DNA from: Candidatus Margulisiibacteriota bacterium
GTDB taxonomy: Bacteria > Margulisbacteria > WOR-1 > JAHJIW01
Assembly: GCA_018823125.1 (NCBI GenBank)
Contig: JAHJIW010000012.1
Coordinates: 1 to 64,000, forward strand
Direction of reading: 5' to 3'
Length of the DNA stretch: 64,000 nt
The notes under the pieces are model-generated. The model had not been told where the DNA came from. It saw only the letters and a program-made list of their open reading frames with translations, and did not search any database. Position 1 is the first letter of the stretch; each line of letters begins with the position of its first letter. A program made the position numbers and the translations under genes. This document shows, piece after piece, positions 52,737 to 59,939 of the stretch.

Positions 52737-53185
52737 GGAGGGGGCACAGGGGGGCAGGTTTTACTTTAGTTGAGATTTGCGTTTGTCTTTCGATCCTGGC
52801 TTTATTGTTCACGTTGTCTTCATCGGCATTATCTTCGTTTTTAGAAATGTATTACCTCAATATGTACCGGCGCCAGATTGTTTCGGACCTGCGCGAAGCT
52901 AAACATGCGGCGGTAAAGGGCGGCAATTACGTAGCCTGTCAATTTTACAAAAAAGACGGGTCCACCAGTGCATACTACACCATCTCTTCCATTTTACCGG
53001 ACACTAAAGAGAAACTTTTATCACAAGCTACACTTAATCCGTGGCTGGATTTTGTGGAAGATCAGGAAATCAGGTTTTCAAATTCTTCGTTTTGCTTGCC
53101 GGGCTACCTGGGATCAATTTATATCCAAGGACGCAGCGGTAGATTGGTAGGGGTGGTGGTTTCTTCGATGGGGAGAGTGAGATAA
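52733..53185 (+). CDS. Minor pseudopilin, GspH/FimT-like
   Basis: The 150 residues have a type IV prepilin signal: basic leader, Gly-cleavage site and GFTLVEICVCLSILALLF hydrophobic helix (from about residue 9). The cleavage site is between Gly and Phe, with Glu at +5. It is the first of four such genes at 52733-54389. GTG start overlaps panC. Shape (Glu5, about 140-residue mature domain) resembles the H or FimT-type minor pseudopilins of type II secretion or type IV pili. Confidence 0.8.
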   Translation: MRRGHRGAGFTLVEICVCLSILALLFTLSSSALSSFLEMYYLNMYRRQIVSDLREAKHAAVKGGNYVACQFYKKDGSTSAYYTISSILPDTKEKLLSQATLNPWLDFVEDQEIRFSNSSFCLPGYLGSIYIQGRSGRLVGVVVSSMGRVR

Positions 53186-53188
53186 AAC

Positions 53189-53530
53189 ATGAAAAAGAAG
53201 AACGGTTTTACATTACTTGAGGTTTTATTCGCCATAGTTTTACTGCTTTTGATCACCGGTTTTTTATTACCTAGTTTAGGGTTGGTTTCCAGAATAAAAG
53301 GAAGGGCCGAAGGTAAATTTAAGCGCATTCAGGAAAGCGCCAATGTGATGGAGGGGGTTTTAACCGCTTCGTTTGAAGGTTTAAGCGTATTCGATGGTTA
53401 CTCTTTTTTTGAGGGAGCAGGAAAAGTAAAGATTTCGGATGTCTCATCTACTTTAAAGAAAATTGTGGTGGTGATCGGGGAGGGAGGGGCCGCCGAAACC
53501 AAACTTGAAACGCTGGCGGTAAAGCAATGA
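53189..53530 (+). CDS. Minor pseudopilin, GspI-like
   Basis: The 113-residue protein starts with KKKNGFTLLEVLFAIVLLLL, a prepilin peptidase site followed by the assembly helix. The mature part is short (about 105 residues), as in GspI/PilV-type minor pseudopilins. Second gene of the cluster, three bases after the first. Confidence 0.8.
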   Translation: MKKKNGFTLLEVLFAIVLLLLITGFLLPSLGLVSRIKGRAEGKFKRIQESANVMEGVLTASFEGLSVFDGYSFFEGAGKVKISDVSSTLKKIVVVIGEGGAAETKLETLAVKQ

Positions 53531-53964
53531 ACAAAAAAGGATTTACGCTTATCGAAATTCTGGTTTCGTTAACCTTATTTTCTCTAATATTATCTTCAAC
53601 CTTTTTGATTTTAAAAACTCCTTCCATGTTTTGGAATAGATTTGTGAATAAAATGGCTGCATTTGAGGTTGTTTCAAGCGTTTCCGGGGTGATTATGCGT
53701 GATATTTGGGAAGCCATTAATATTTCTGTTGAAGAAGGCGGTTTGCGATTAATCTTAATTGATAGCGGATATAGTCAAATTCAATATGAACTGGTGGGTG
53801 GAAAAATCAGAAGAAAAAAAGGAGGCAGTAGTTCATATTTAACCTATGACGAGCAGGTTGACCTGCTTGAGTTTGAGGATTTAGGCGATGGGCTGGTTGG
53901 ATTTAAATTGGGCGTAAGCACTGCAGAGGTATTTTCATTTTTAATGCGAAGCAGGAATCTATGA
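53527..53964 (+). CDS. Minor pseudopilin, GspJ-like
   Basis: The 145 residues begin NKKGFTLIEILVSLTLFSLIL, prepilin signal and helix. It overlaps the preceding stop by four bases. Medium size and order (H, I, J, K-like) match the pseudopilin set at the tip of type II secretion filaments or type IV pili. Confidence 0.8.
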   Translation: MNKKGFTLIEILVSLTLFSLILSSTFLILKTPSMFWNRFVNKMAAFEVVSSVSGVIMRDIWEAINISVEEGGLRLILIDSGYSQIQYELVGGKIRRKKGGSSSYLTYDEQVDLLEFEDLGDGLVGFKLGVSTAEVFSFLMRSRNL

Positions 53965-54389
53965 ATAAAGGGTATATCAGTATTTTTTTGATGATGGTGA
54001 TGGTGGTAATTTTAGCGGCAGTTGCTACCGCAGGGTCGGTCATGATTTCAAATATGAAAAGTAACGTTGCGGTTGAAGAAACGTATAAGCTTTTCTATCT
54101 AGCCGAAGCGGGGATTGCTTATGGAATTGATAAAATTAAAACATCTCCCGGTTTTTATACTGATCCTCCGGCGGGAGCCCCCTTAAAAAATTGGTTGGTG
54201 GCAGAAAGTTTGGGCAATACTTATCCGATGGCCGCGGGCGGATTTAAAATTATCTGTCCCAGCAGCGGGGGAGTATTTTATTCAGTTGGATTTTTAGGGG
54301 GAGATATTGCGGCGTCCGAAGGATATGGTTTCATTAAAATTGAGTTTGTAGCCGATCCGTTTAAAGTGCTAAAATGGGAAAGATTTTAA
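53961..54389 (+). CDS. GspK/PilX-like tip component
   Basis: The 142 residues start NKGYISIFLMMVMVVILAAVATAGSVMIS, without the classical G-F-T-L-x-E but with a short leader and long N-terminal helix as in PilX/GspK proteins, then YLAEAGIAYGIDKIK, a segment characteristic of PilX-type proteins. It overlaps the GspJ-like gene by four bases. Main pilin, ATPase and secretin genes are not in this window. Confidence 0.7.
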   Translation: MNKGYISIFLMMVMVVILAAVATAGSVMISNMKSNVAVEETYKLFYLAEAGIAYGIDKIKTSPGFYTDPPAGAPLKNWLVAESLGNTYPMAAGGFKIICPSSGGVFYSVGFLGGDIAASEGYGFIKIEFVADPFKVLKWERF

Positions 54390-54400
54390 GGAGGCAACTC

Positions 54401-54760
54401 ATGATTAATTATATTTTACTTTTTATTTCAATTGGCATGGCGGTCATTGGTCAGCTGCTGATGAAGCACGGGATGCGCATGATCGGTTTTTTTCCGCTTT
54501 CGCAGCTCTTTTCCCGGTTTTTTTCGATAATCTTTAACCCGTTTGTGTTTAGCGGGATTTCTATGTTTGCGCTTTCGGCGATTGTTTGGTTAGTGGTTCT
54601 TTCCCGTTTCGAGTTATCGTTTGTTTATCCGATGGTATCGGTGGGATATGTTATTGTTGCGCTCGCTTCCATGTTTTTCTTTCATGAATCGATTACGTTA
54701 GTTCGTTGGCTGGGAATTGGCACCATTATTTTAGGAGTTTTCTTGATTTCGAGGTCGTAA
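54401..54760 (+). CDS. Small multidrug-resistance-type (EamA/SMR) membrane protein
   Basis: The 119 residues form four membrane helices (INYILLFISIGMAVIGQLLMKHGMR, then IFNPFVFSGISMFALSAIVWLVVLSRFELSFVYPMVSVGYVIVALASMFFF in parts). SMR/ArnE-type proteins of this size form dimers that move drugs or lipid carriers. AGGAGG precedes ATG 54401; a longer frame would start inside the pseudopilin gene. It could flip a sugar-lipid, as ArnE/F do; unproven. Confidence 0.78.
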   Translation: MINYILLFISIGMAVIGQLLMKHGMRMIGFFPLSQLFSRFFSIIFNPFVFSGISMFALSAIVWLVVLSRFELSFVYPMVSVGYVIVALASMFFFHESITLVRWLGIGTIILGVFLISRS

Positions 54761-55252
54761 TTAGTCTTTCTTGTAATACTTGGTGAAGTCTTCGGGTTTC
54801 ATGTTGTTGATAAAGTCTTTAAACTTTTTGGTTTCTTCTTCGTCTTTTTCGGCGTTTACCAGTTTAGCCTGCATCATTACTATTTCGGCTACATTGATCG
54901 GGCATTTAGTGCGTACCGCTAAAGCAATCGCATCACTGGGGCGGGAATCGAGTTCAATTATTTTGCCGGCTTTGTCTTTTATCTCAATGATTGCGTAGAA
55001 AGTACCCTCTTTTACGTCACTGATCACAACCCTCTCGATCTTGGCGTCAAAAGCTTTGATCGTTTCTTTAATGAGGTCGTGGGTCATGGGGCGGGGAGGC
55101 GTAACGTTTTGCAGCTCCATCGCAATGGCGGCCGCTTCAAAAATACCAATCCAAATAGGCAGGAAGTTTAATTCTTCTTGATCTTTTAAGAGGACCAGTG
55201 GAGATAGATTTTTAGGATCAAAACCCAGTCCCCCGATTTGCATCTGAATCAT
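54761..55252 (-). CDS. DUF151 bifunctional nuclease-like protein
   Basis: The 163 residues have the DUF151 (bifunctional nuclease) pattern: VLLKDQEELNFLPIWIGIFEAAAIAMELQ, PRPMTHDLIKETI, DSRPSDAIALAVRTKCPI near 110-127. Family members in plants and some bacteria cut RNA and DNA; in most bacteria the role is unknown. It meets the SMR gene convergently and lies after rplT on the same strand. Confidence 0.88.
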   Translation of the reverse strand: MIQMQIGGLGFDPKNLSPLVLLKDQEELNFLPIWIGIFEAAAIAMELQNVTPPRPMTHDLIKETIKAFDAKIERVVISDVKEGTFYAIIEIKDKAGKIIELDSRPSDAIALAVRTKCPINVAEIVMMQAKLVNAEKDEEETKKFKDFINNMKPEDFTKYYKKD

Positions 55253-55271
55253 GTTTTTTCTCCCGGTTTAC

Positions 55272-55625
55272 TTAGGCGGCTACTTTTACTTTTTCTACCA
55301 GTTTAGCAAAAGTAGGCATATCGGTAGCGGCGATATCCGCTAAAATCTTGCGGTCGAGGCGGATATTTGCCTTTTTTAGCTTACCGATCAGCTGGCTGTA
55401 TGAGATGCCTTGCATTTTGGCGGCCGCGGAGATGCGCGCAATCCATAATCCGCGGAAAGTGCGCTTTTTTTCTTTGCGGTGGCGGGTGGCATGCGTTTTG
55501 GCTTTCGTGTCTGCTTGTTTAGCTGCGCGAAATACGTTTTTCAGCGTTCCCCTGTAACCTTTGTTGCTTTTAAATAATTTTTTCTTTCTTTTACGGGCTA
55601 CATTTCCTCTTTTTACTCTAACCAC
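55272..55625 (-). CDS. rplT: Ribosomal protein L20
   Basis: The 117 residues are a typical L20: basic N-terminus with VKRGNVARKRKKKLFKSNKGYRGTLKN, then RGLWIARISAAAKMQGISYSQLIGKL. It binds 23S rRNA early in assembly. Last gene of infC-rpmI-rplT in the order found throughout bacteria. Confidence 0.97.
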   Translation of the reverse strand: MVRVKRGNVARKRKKKLFKSNKGYRGTLKNVFRAAKQADTKAKTHATRHRKEKKRTFRGLWIARISAAAKMQGISYSQLIGKLKKANIRLDRKILADIAATDMPTFAKLVEKVKVAA

Positions 55626-55641
55626 TTTTTGTTCCTCCTAA

Positions 55642-55839
55642 TTAAAACCCGGGGAGCATCTTTTTTACTCTTTTGACGTCAGACGGGCTGATCACAACAT
55701 CCCGGCGTCCCTGCCGCTTATTTTTCTTAGATTTACTTTCTAGGATATGACGGCGATTGGTGTTGCCTCTTTTAATCTTTCCGGTTCCGGTTTTTTTAAA
55801 TCTTTTAGCAGCGGCCTTTCTGGTTTTTAACTTTGGCAT
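55642..55839 (-). CDS. rpmI: Ribosomal protein L35
   Basis: The 65 residues ([38 protein letters not shown] in parts) form the L35 pattern. It lies between infC (nine bases) and rplT (16 bases), the standard operon order. Confidence 0.97.
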   Translation of the reverse strand: MPKLKTRKAAAKRFKKTGTGKIKRGNTNRRHILESKSKKNKRQGRRDVVISPSDVKRVKKMLPGF

Positions 55840-55848
55840 AATTTTCTC

Positions 55849-56355
55849 CTAATTTGGTGCTACGATCAGGTTCATATTTCGACCTTCTTGTTTGGGAGGA
55901 GCTTCGGGCTGCCCTTTTTCCTTAATACTCTCGATTACGGTTTTTAATAGATCCCGGCCTAAATTGCGGTGGGACATCTCCCGTCCCCTAAAAAACAAAT
56001 TAAACTTTACTTTGTAGCCTTTTTCTAAAAATTTTATGCAATGTTTTACTTTTACGTCTAAATCGTGCTGTCCAATTTTTAGTGACAGTTTAATTTCTTT
56101 TAAAACCCCGGTTTTGCGAGATTTTCTAGCTTCTTTTTCCTTTTTGGCGGCTTCGTACTTGAGTTTGCCGATGTCCCCAATTTTACATACCGGAGGTTTT
56201 GCTTGCGGTGCAATGAGGATTAAGTCTAACTCATTTTCGGCGGCTTTCTCGCGTGCTGACTCTAAACTTACGATTCCAAATTGCTCTCCTGTTTCGCCGA
56301 TTAACCGGACCTCGGTTCCCCTGATCTGCTCGTTAATAATGTACCTTTTTGCTAT
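55849..56355 (-). CDS. infC: Translation initiation factor IF-3 with AUA start
   Basis: The 168-residue product is a clear IF-3: INEQIRGTEVRLIGETGEQ, GIVSLESARE, PQAKPPVCKIGDIGKLKYE, VLKEIKLSL near 85 and GREMSHRNLGRDLL near 130. No ATG, GTG or TTG occurs in frame before the IF-3 domain: an in-frame TGA lies nine bases upstream of an ATA codon at 56355-56353, and AGGTGG sits nine bases before it. The frame (ATA)-AKRYIINEQIRG matches normal IF-3 N-termini. IF-3 in E. coli begins with AUU, which allows autoregulation because IF-3 rejects rare starts; AUA would act the same way. Confidence 0.88.
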   Translation of the reverse strand: MAKRYIINEQIRGTEVRLIGETGEQFGIVSLESAREKAAENELDLILIAPQAKPPVCKIGDIGKLKYEAAKKEKEARKSRKTGVLKEIKLSLKIGQHDLDVKVKHCIKFLEKGYKVKFNLFFRGREMSHRNLGRDLLKTVIESIKEKGQPEAPPKQEGRNMNLIVAPN

Positions 56356-56385
56356 GAGATCTCACCACCTAATATACGTGAAATT

Positions 56386-56428
56386 TGTGTAACGAAGGGT
56401 AATTTTATAGTAAAAAACGCGCTAAGTC
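56386..56428 (-). promoter_or_regulatory. Promoter of infC-rpmI-rplT
   Basis: On the minus strand TTGACT, 17 bases, then TAAAAT lies upstream of the infC leader, which is about 40-50 bases long. It drives infC, rpmI and rplT. Exact ends are approximate. Confidence 0.6.
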
Positions 56429-56446
56429 AAGGTTGAAGGGGCATAG

Positions 56447-56631
56447 GAGCTTCCCCAAAATTATAAAAATCAATGGCCCGCGCAAACACGCCTCGAAAAT
56501 CCCACCGAGATTTTCGAGGCTAACATTTCGACCTCGCTCCCCCTCTCCGCCTTTGGCGGATCGGGGACCATGGCCGCTCGGTCTCATGATTGTTTGCTTT
56601 GGGCCATTGCTTCTAATCTTTGGGGAAGCTC
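56447..56631. ncRNA. Branched, strongly folded intergenic element (candidate structured RNA or mobile repeat)
   Basis: The element has a three-part closing stem: GAGCTTCCCCAAA (56447-56459) with TTTGGGGAAGCTC (56619-56631), CAATGGCCC (56471-56479) with GGGCCATTG (56601-56609) and GCAAACA (56482-56488) with TGTTTGC (56591-56597). Inside are a 12-bp hairpin GCCTCGAAAATC/GATTTTCGAGGC (56490-56520), a TCCGCC-TTT-GGCGGA hairpin (56546-56560) and a possible GACC/GGTC stem (56566-56583). It is richer in G+C than its flanks. Strand unknown. It could be a structured RNA or a palindromic mobile element; no transposase is visible. With the promoter sequences it fills 56356-56752, a stretch without a gene. 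Confidence 0.5.
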
Positions 56632-56674
56632 AATTACATTATGACGATAAAATCAGGTAGAAAAATACATAAAA

Positions 56675-56704
56675 TTGAAATTTCAACCTAGTTTTAACGA
56701 TATA
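56675..56704 (+). promoter_or_regulatory. Sigma-28-like promoter, site E
   Basis: TTGAAATTTC (56675-56684), 14 bases, GATATA (56699-56704), one of the slightly divergent copies; the -35 is part of a perfect palindrome TTGAAATTTCAA. The AAGGAG site and ATG 56753 follow after 48 bases. Confidence 0.62.
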
Positions 56705-56752
56705 TATATGGAATGATAATTTAGTATGTTTTCGGAACAAGGAGATGCTGGA

Positions 56753-57475
56753 ATGCCTGGAAGATTAGGTTTCTCATTAAGGAAGCCAGTTGAATGGTTA
56801 AAAAAGAGGGTGGATTGCCTTAAACGCAATTCTGTGCAGCTTCAGCCCAATCAAATTAATGACCTTTTACCGGGTTTTTTGGGACGATGTGGATGGCAAC
56901 CAGGCATGCAAATCATAATTTCACGGGGTCGGCATGATTTTACGCTTACGGACCTTTCACAAATTAAAAATGGGCAAAGAATGCAGCTTTGGGATGGAGA
57001 GCCGGTGGCGATCATGAGAAGAGGAAATACTTTAACCATTGATTATTTTGAACTTCCTTCAACCTTAGCGCGTAGGACGTTCCCCTTAGATATTTCGGTA
57101 ATTGTTCCAGAAGGGTTATCCGAACGAGAAATATTTGATAGGAATCTCGAATTTGTACTTTCTCCTGAATATTCTAAAGCTCGGTTACGTGAAAGCCAGG
57201 GAGGGAATACAAGGGTAGGTGTATTAGCGGTGAATATCTTGACTACTCCTGAGGGTAGATTTGTGGAAGTGTCCAATAGTGCTAAGCTAGGATTTGAAAC
57301 GGTTACTTATGCTCACCATGAATTTGAGTTTGATGCTGTCGGACAAATCCGTATCCTTGGGGGAAAGATAGTTGATATCAAGGTGTCTTCGGAAAAAATT
57401 TGGCCGATGGCACGTGAAGTAGCAAAAACATATAATAACTGCGTAAAAGTAGCTCCAGACGGGGTAAGACTATAG
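56753..57475 (+). CDS. Unknown 240-residue protein of the sigma-28-like regulon
   Basis: No family recognised. Soluble and basic at the N-terminus (RKPVEWLKKRVDCLKRN), then beta-rich (MQIIISRGRHDFTLTDL, RMQLWDGEPVAIMRRG, FELPSTLARRTF) and alpha/beta toward the end. An ATG at 56726 is in frame, but AAGGAG at 56739-56744 fits ATG 56753. The gene sits on the opposite strand between thrS and infC, normally adjacent in bacteria, so it and the folded element are an insertion into that cluster. Convergent with thrS, the ends overlapping by six bases. Confidence 0.7.
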   Translation: MPGRLGFSLRKPVEWLKKRVDCLKRNSVQLQPNQINDLLPGFLGRCGWQPGMQIIISRGRHDFTLTDLSQIKNGQRMQLWDGEPVAIMRRGNTLTIDYFELPSTLARRTFPLDISVIVPEGLSEREIFDRNLEFVLSPEYSKARLRESQGGNTRVGVLAVNILTTPEGRFVEVSNSAKLGFETVTYAHHEFEFDAVGQIRILGGKIVDIKVSSEKIWPMAREVAKTYNNCVKVAPDGVRL

Positions 57476-59182
57476 TTCTTTAACGAAGGAGGCCGTAATT
57501 TCTTTCACCGACTTCTGTCCCAAATCGCCCTTGCCGTGCTTGCGAACTGAGACTTTTTTAGCTTCCATTTCTTTATCGCCGATGATTAACATGTAGGGGA
57601 TCTTTTCAACTTCGGCATTGCGGATTTTATTGCCGATTTTTTCGCTACGGGTATCAATGGTTACACGAAAATCTTGTTTTTGAAGTTCTTCCGCTACATT
57701 ATTTGCATATTCGTTATGACGATCGGCTAAGGGCAGGATGGCAACCTGAGTGGGTGCCAGCCAAAGCGGGAAATTTCCGCCGTAATGTTCAATTAAACCA
57801 CCAATAAATCGCTCTAGACTACCTAAAATTGCGCGGTGAATCATGACCGGACGATGTTTTTTGCCGTCTTCACCGGTATAGGTAAGGTCAAAACGTTCCG
57901 GCAGATTAAAATCAACTTGAATGGTAGGTCCTTGCCACAGTCTTCCCAGCGCATCTTTAAGTTTTATGTCGATTTTAGGACCGTAAAATACGCCGCCACC
58001 GGGTTCGGGTTCATAATCAATCTTATTTTTCTTTAAGACTTCTTCTAATATTTCTTCGGCGTGATCCCAGGATTCGGGGCTGCCCACAAATTTTTCGGGG
58101 CGCAGCGCCAAAATAACTTTATATTCATACCCGAATTTTTTCATCACAAAGTCCACAAATTCAATTACTTTGTGAATTTCATCCATTAATTGATCTGGAC
58201 GACAGAAAATATGGGCGTCGTCCTGGGTAAATCCGCGAACGCGGAGTAAGCCGTGCAATACTCCGGATTTTTCGTAACGATAGACGGTGCCAAACTCAAA
58301 ATATCTGATTGGCAAGTCTCGATAACTGATGAGTTTGCGTTTAAAAATTGTGATGTGACCGGGACAGTTCATGGGTTTAATTACATAATCTTGTTTGTCG
58401 ATTTCCATGAAATACATATTTTCTTTGTAATAACCGGTGTGTCCGGAGGTTTGGAAAAGATCAATTTTCGCGATATGGGGAATGGCGACAAACTCGTAGC
58501 CTCTTTTTAGGTTTTCTTTTTTGAGAAATTCTTCAATGATACTGCGCAGCATCGCTCCCTTAGGATGCCAGTAAACAAATCCAGCGCCGCATTCTTCGTG
58601 GATGCTGAATAAGTCTAATTCTTTACCTAAGCGGCGGTGGTCTCTTTTGTGAGCTTCTTCTAGATTATTAAGATATTTTTCAAGTTCTTCTTTAGTAGGG
58701 AAGGCGGTGCCGTAAATGCGCTGCAGCATCTTGTTTTTTTCACTGCCCAGCCAGTAGGCTCCGGCAATGGAAAGAAGTTTAAACGCTTTAATTTTTTTAG
58801 AGAAGTTTACGTGAGGGCCTTTGCATAAATCTACAAAATCGCCGTGCTGATAGATGGTTACGTTGGCATCATCCAGCTTTTTAAGTAGTTCAACTTTGTA
58901 GGTTTGGCCTTTTTCTTTGAAAAATTGAATGGCTTCTTTGCGATCCATCTCTCGTTTTTCAAATTTAAGATTTTTCTTGATGATTTCCTTCATTTTTGCT
59001 TCGATTTTGGGAAGGTCTTCGGGTTTTAAGACGTGTTCCATATCAAAATCGTAGTAAAAACCATTCTCGATGGCGGGGCCAATCCCTAATTTTACGTTGG
59101 GAAAAAGCTGCATGACGGCGTCAGCCATAATATGGGTGGTGGAGTGACGAAGCATTTCTAAATCTTGAGTACCTTTTGTCAT
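57470..59182 (-). CDS. thrS: Threonyl-tRNA synthetase without TGS domain
   Basis: The 570 residues lack the N-terminal TGS domain of E. coli ThrRS (about 60 residues) and start in the editing/SAD region: MLRHSTTHIMADAVMQLFP with the HxxxH motif, YHGDFVDLCKGPH with the editing Cys/His. The class II catalytic core has motif 2 (FGTVYRYEKSGVLHGLLRVRGFTQDDAH) and motif 3 (HRAILGSLERFIGGLIEHYGG), and the C-terminal anticodon-binding domain runs from about 470. A TATAAT (59196-59191) eight bases upstream makes it near-leaderless; no ribosome site. Confidence 0.94.
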   Translation of the reverse strand: MTKGTQDLEMLRHSTTHIMADAVMQLFPNVKLGIGPAIENGFYYDFDMEHVLKPEDLPKIEAKMKEIIKKNLKFEKREMDRKEAIQFFKEKGQTYKVELLKKLDDANVTIYQHGDFVDLCKGPHVNFSKKIKAFKLLSIAGAYWLGSEKNKMLQRIYGTAFPTKEELEKYLNNLEEAHKRDHRRLGKELDLFSIHEECGAGFVYWHPKGAMLRSIIEEFLKKENLKRGYEFVAIPHIAKIDLFQTSGHTGYYKENMYFMEIDKQDYVIKPMNCPGHITIFKRKLISYRDLPIRYFEFGTVYRYEKSGVLHGLLRVRGFTQDDAHIFCRPDQLMDEIHKVIEFVDFVMKKFGYEYKVILALRPEKFVGSPESWDHAEEILEEVLKKNKIDYEPEPGGGVFYGPKIDIKLKDALGRLWQGPTIQVDFNLPERFDLTYTGEDGKKHRPVMIHRAILGSLERFIGGLIEHYGGNFPLWLAPTQVAILPLADRHNEYANNVAEELQKQDFRVTIDTRSEKIGNKIRNAEVEKIPYMLIIGDKEMEAKKVSVRKHGKGDLGQKSVKEITASFVKEL

Positions 59183-59204
59183 GATGAGGGATTATAGCAT
59201 GCAG

Positions 59205-59390
59205 GAAAAAGCGTTGGAAGGCCCGGGAGGGCCCATGAAGTGATAGGGGGCTTAGGGCTAGCAAAGGCATAGAAGGGTAAAGTGATAGAAGAGCTTGCTG
59301 GTATAAACATCTAGATACCCTTAAGCCTTCTTTGCCTTCAAACACTTATGCCTTCGTTTTACCTCAAGGGCCTTCATGGGCCCTTATCGC
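59205..59390. repeat. Inverted-repeat-rich element 1 (between thrS and HicB-like gene)
   Basis: Purine-rich words occur on both strands: GGGCCCATGAAG (59229-59240) and its inverse CTTCATGGGCCC (59372-59383), ATGAAGTGATAG (59235-59246), and CTTATGCCTTC (59345-59355). The last two recur, one inverted, in element 2 at 59795-59806 and 59830-59840. No gene in this stretch. Confidence 0.6.
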
Positions 59391-59405
59391 TTTGCTTTTG
59401 GGGAA

Positions 59406-59678
59406 TTAGTTCATCGAAACCGGAAAGTTGTTGAACTTCAGGTTACCCGTCATGGGAATGCCTTTTTTAATCGATTGCCCGGGGTTTTTCGGTAAATTTT
59501 TAAATATCTGCTTTAAGTCTTTTTTAATCTTCTGAGAAATATTAGCGGAAATCAAATCTGATAATTTATCCAGCGCTTCGTCTAGATTGCCGCCTTCCGT
59601 TTCGCAGCCGGGAATGGTAGGGCACTGAACGATGAATTTTCCTTCTTTGGTGGTATGTACTTTAATTTCGAGATGCAT
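59406..59678 (-). CDS. HicB-like antitoxin-type protein
   Basis: The 90 residues begin with a typical HicB/UPF0150 fold: MHLEIKVHTTKEGKFIVQCPTIPGCETEGGNLDEALDKLSDLI in parts, followed by a helical tail. HicB proteins are antitoxins of HicA, but no HicA-like gene lies alongside, so it may be a stand-alone member. A TATAAT box lies six bases before the ATG at 59678 (leaderless); a longer frame in the same direction crosses the repeat element and is unlikely. Confidence 0.75.
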   Translation of the reverse strand: MHLEIKVHTTKEGKFIVQCPTIPGCETEGGNLDEALDKLSDLISANISQKIKKDLKQIFKNLPKNPGQSIKKGIPMTGNLKFNNFPVSMN

Positions 59679-59684
59679 GGGGTA

Positions 59685-59690
59685 ATTATA
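59685..59690 (-). promoter_or_regulatory. -10 box, leaderless HicB-like gene
   Basis: Minus-strand TATAAT, six bases (TACCCC), ATG. No Shine-Dalgarno sequence between. Confidence 0.55.
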
Positions 59691-59692
59691 AC

Positions 59693-59862
59693 ATAATAGA
59701 AGGGTTAAGATGGCGTAAGAGGGCGGCAGGGGTGGAAAGAAGCGAGGGAAGTGGTAAAAGCGGCGGGCCCCATCATATTTTACCTCTTTCACCTCTATCA
59801 CTTCATCGCCGCTAACCCTTTTCCCTCTTCTTATGCCTTCTATCGCCTTCTATTTTCCTTAA
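59693..59862. repeat. Inverted-repeat-rich element 2
   Basis: A second copy of the kind found at 59205-59390. It holds AAGGGTTA (59700-59707) with TAACCCTT (59813-59820) and AGCGGCG (59759-59765) with CGCCGCT (59807-59813), and shares with element 1 ATAGAAGGGT-type words, the ATGAAGTGATAG word (inverted) and CTTATGCCTTC. It separates the HicB-like promoter from sigma-28-like site F. Confidence 0.6.
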
Positions 59863-59879
59863 AATAATTGATCCAAAAA

Positions 59880-59910
59880 GTGAAATTTTTTTTGCAGATG
59901 TGAAGATATA
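59880..59910 (+). promoter_or_regulatory. Sigma-28-like promoter, site F
   Basis: GTGAAATTTT (59880-59889), 15 bases (one more than elsewhere), GATATA (59905-59910). The ATG at 59940, with AAGGGGG ribosome site, follows after 29 bases. Confidence 0.65.
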
Positions 59911-59939
59911 GAGGTGAAATAAGCTTAAGGGGGAAAATT

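Noticed and set aside
56376-56400. GTGAAATTTG beside infC
   Set aside because: No GATAWA at the right spacing and no plus-strand start nearby; it is in the infC leader region.
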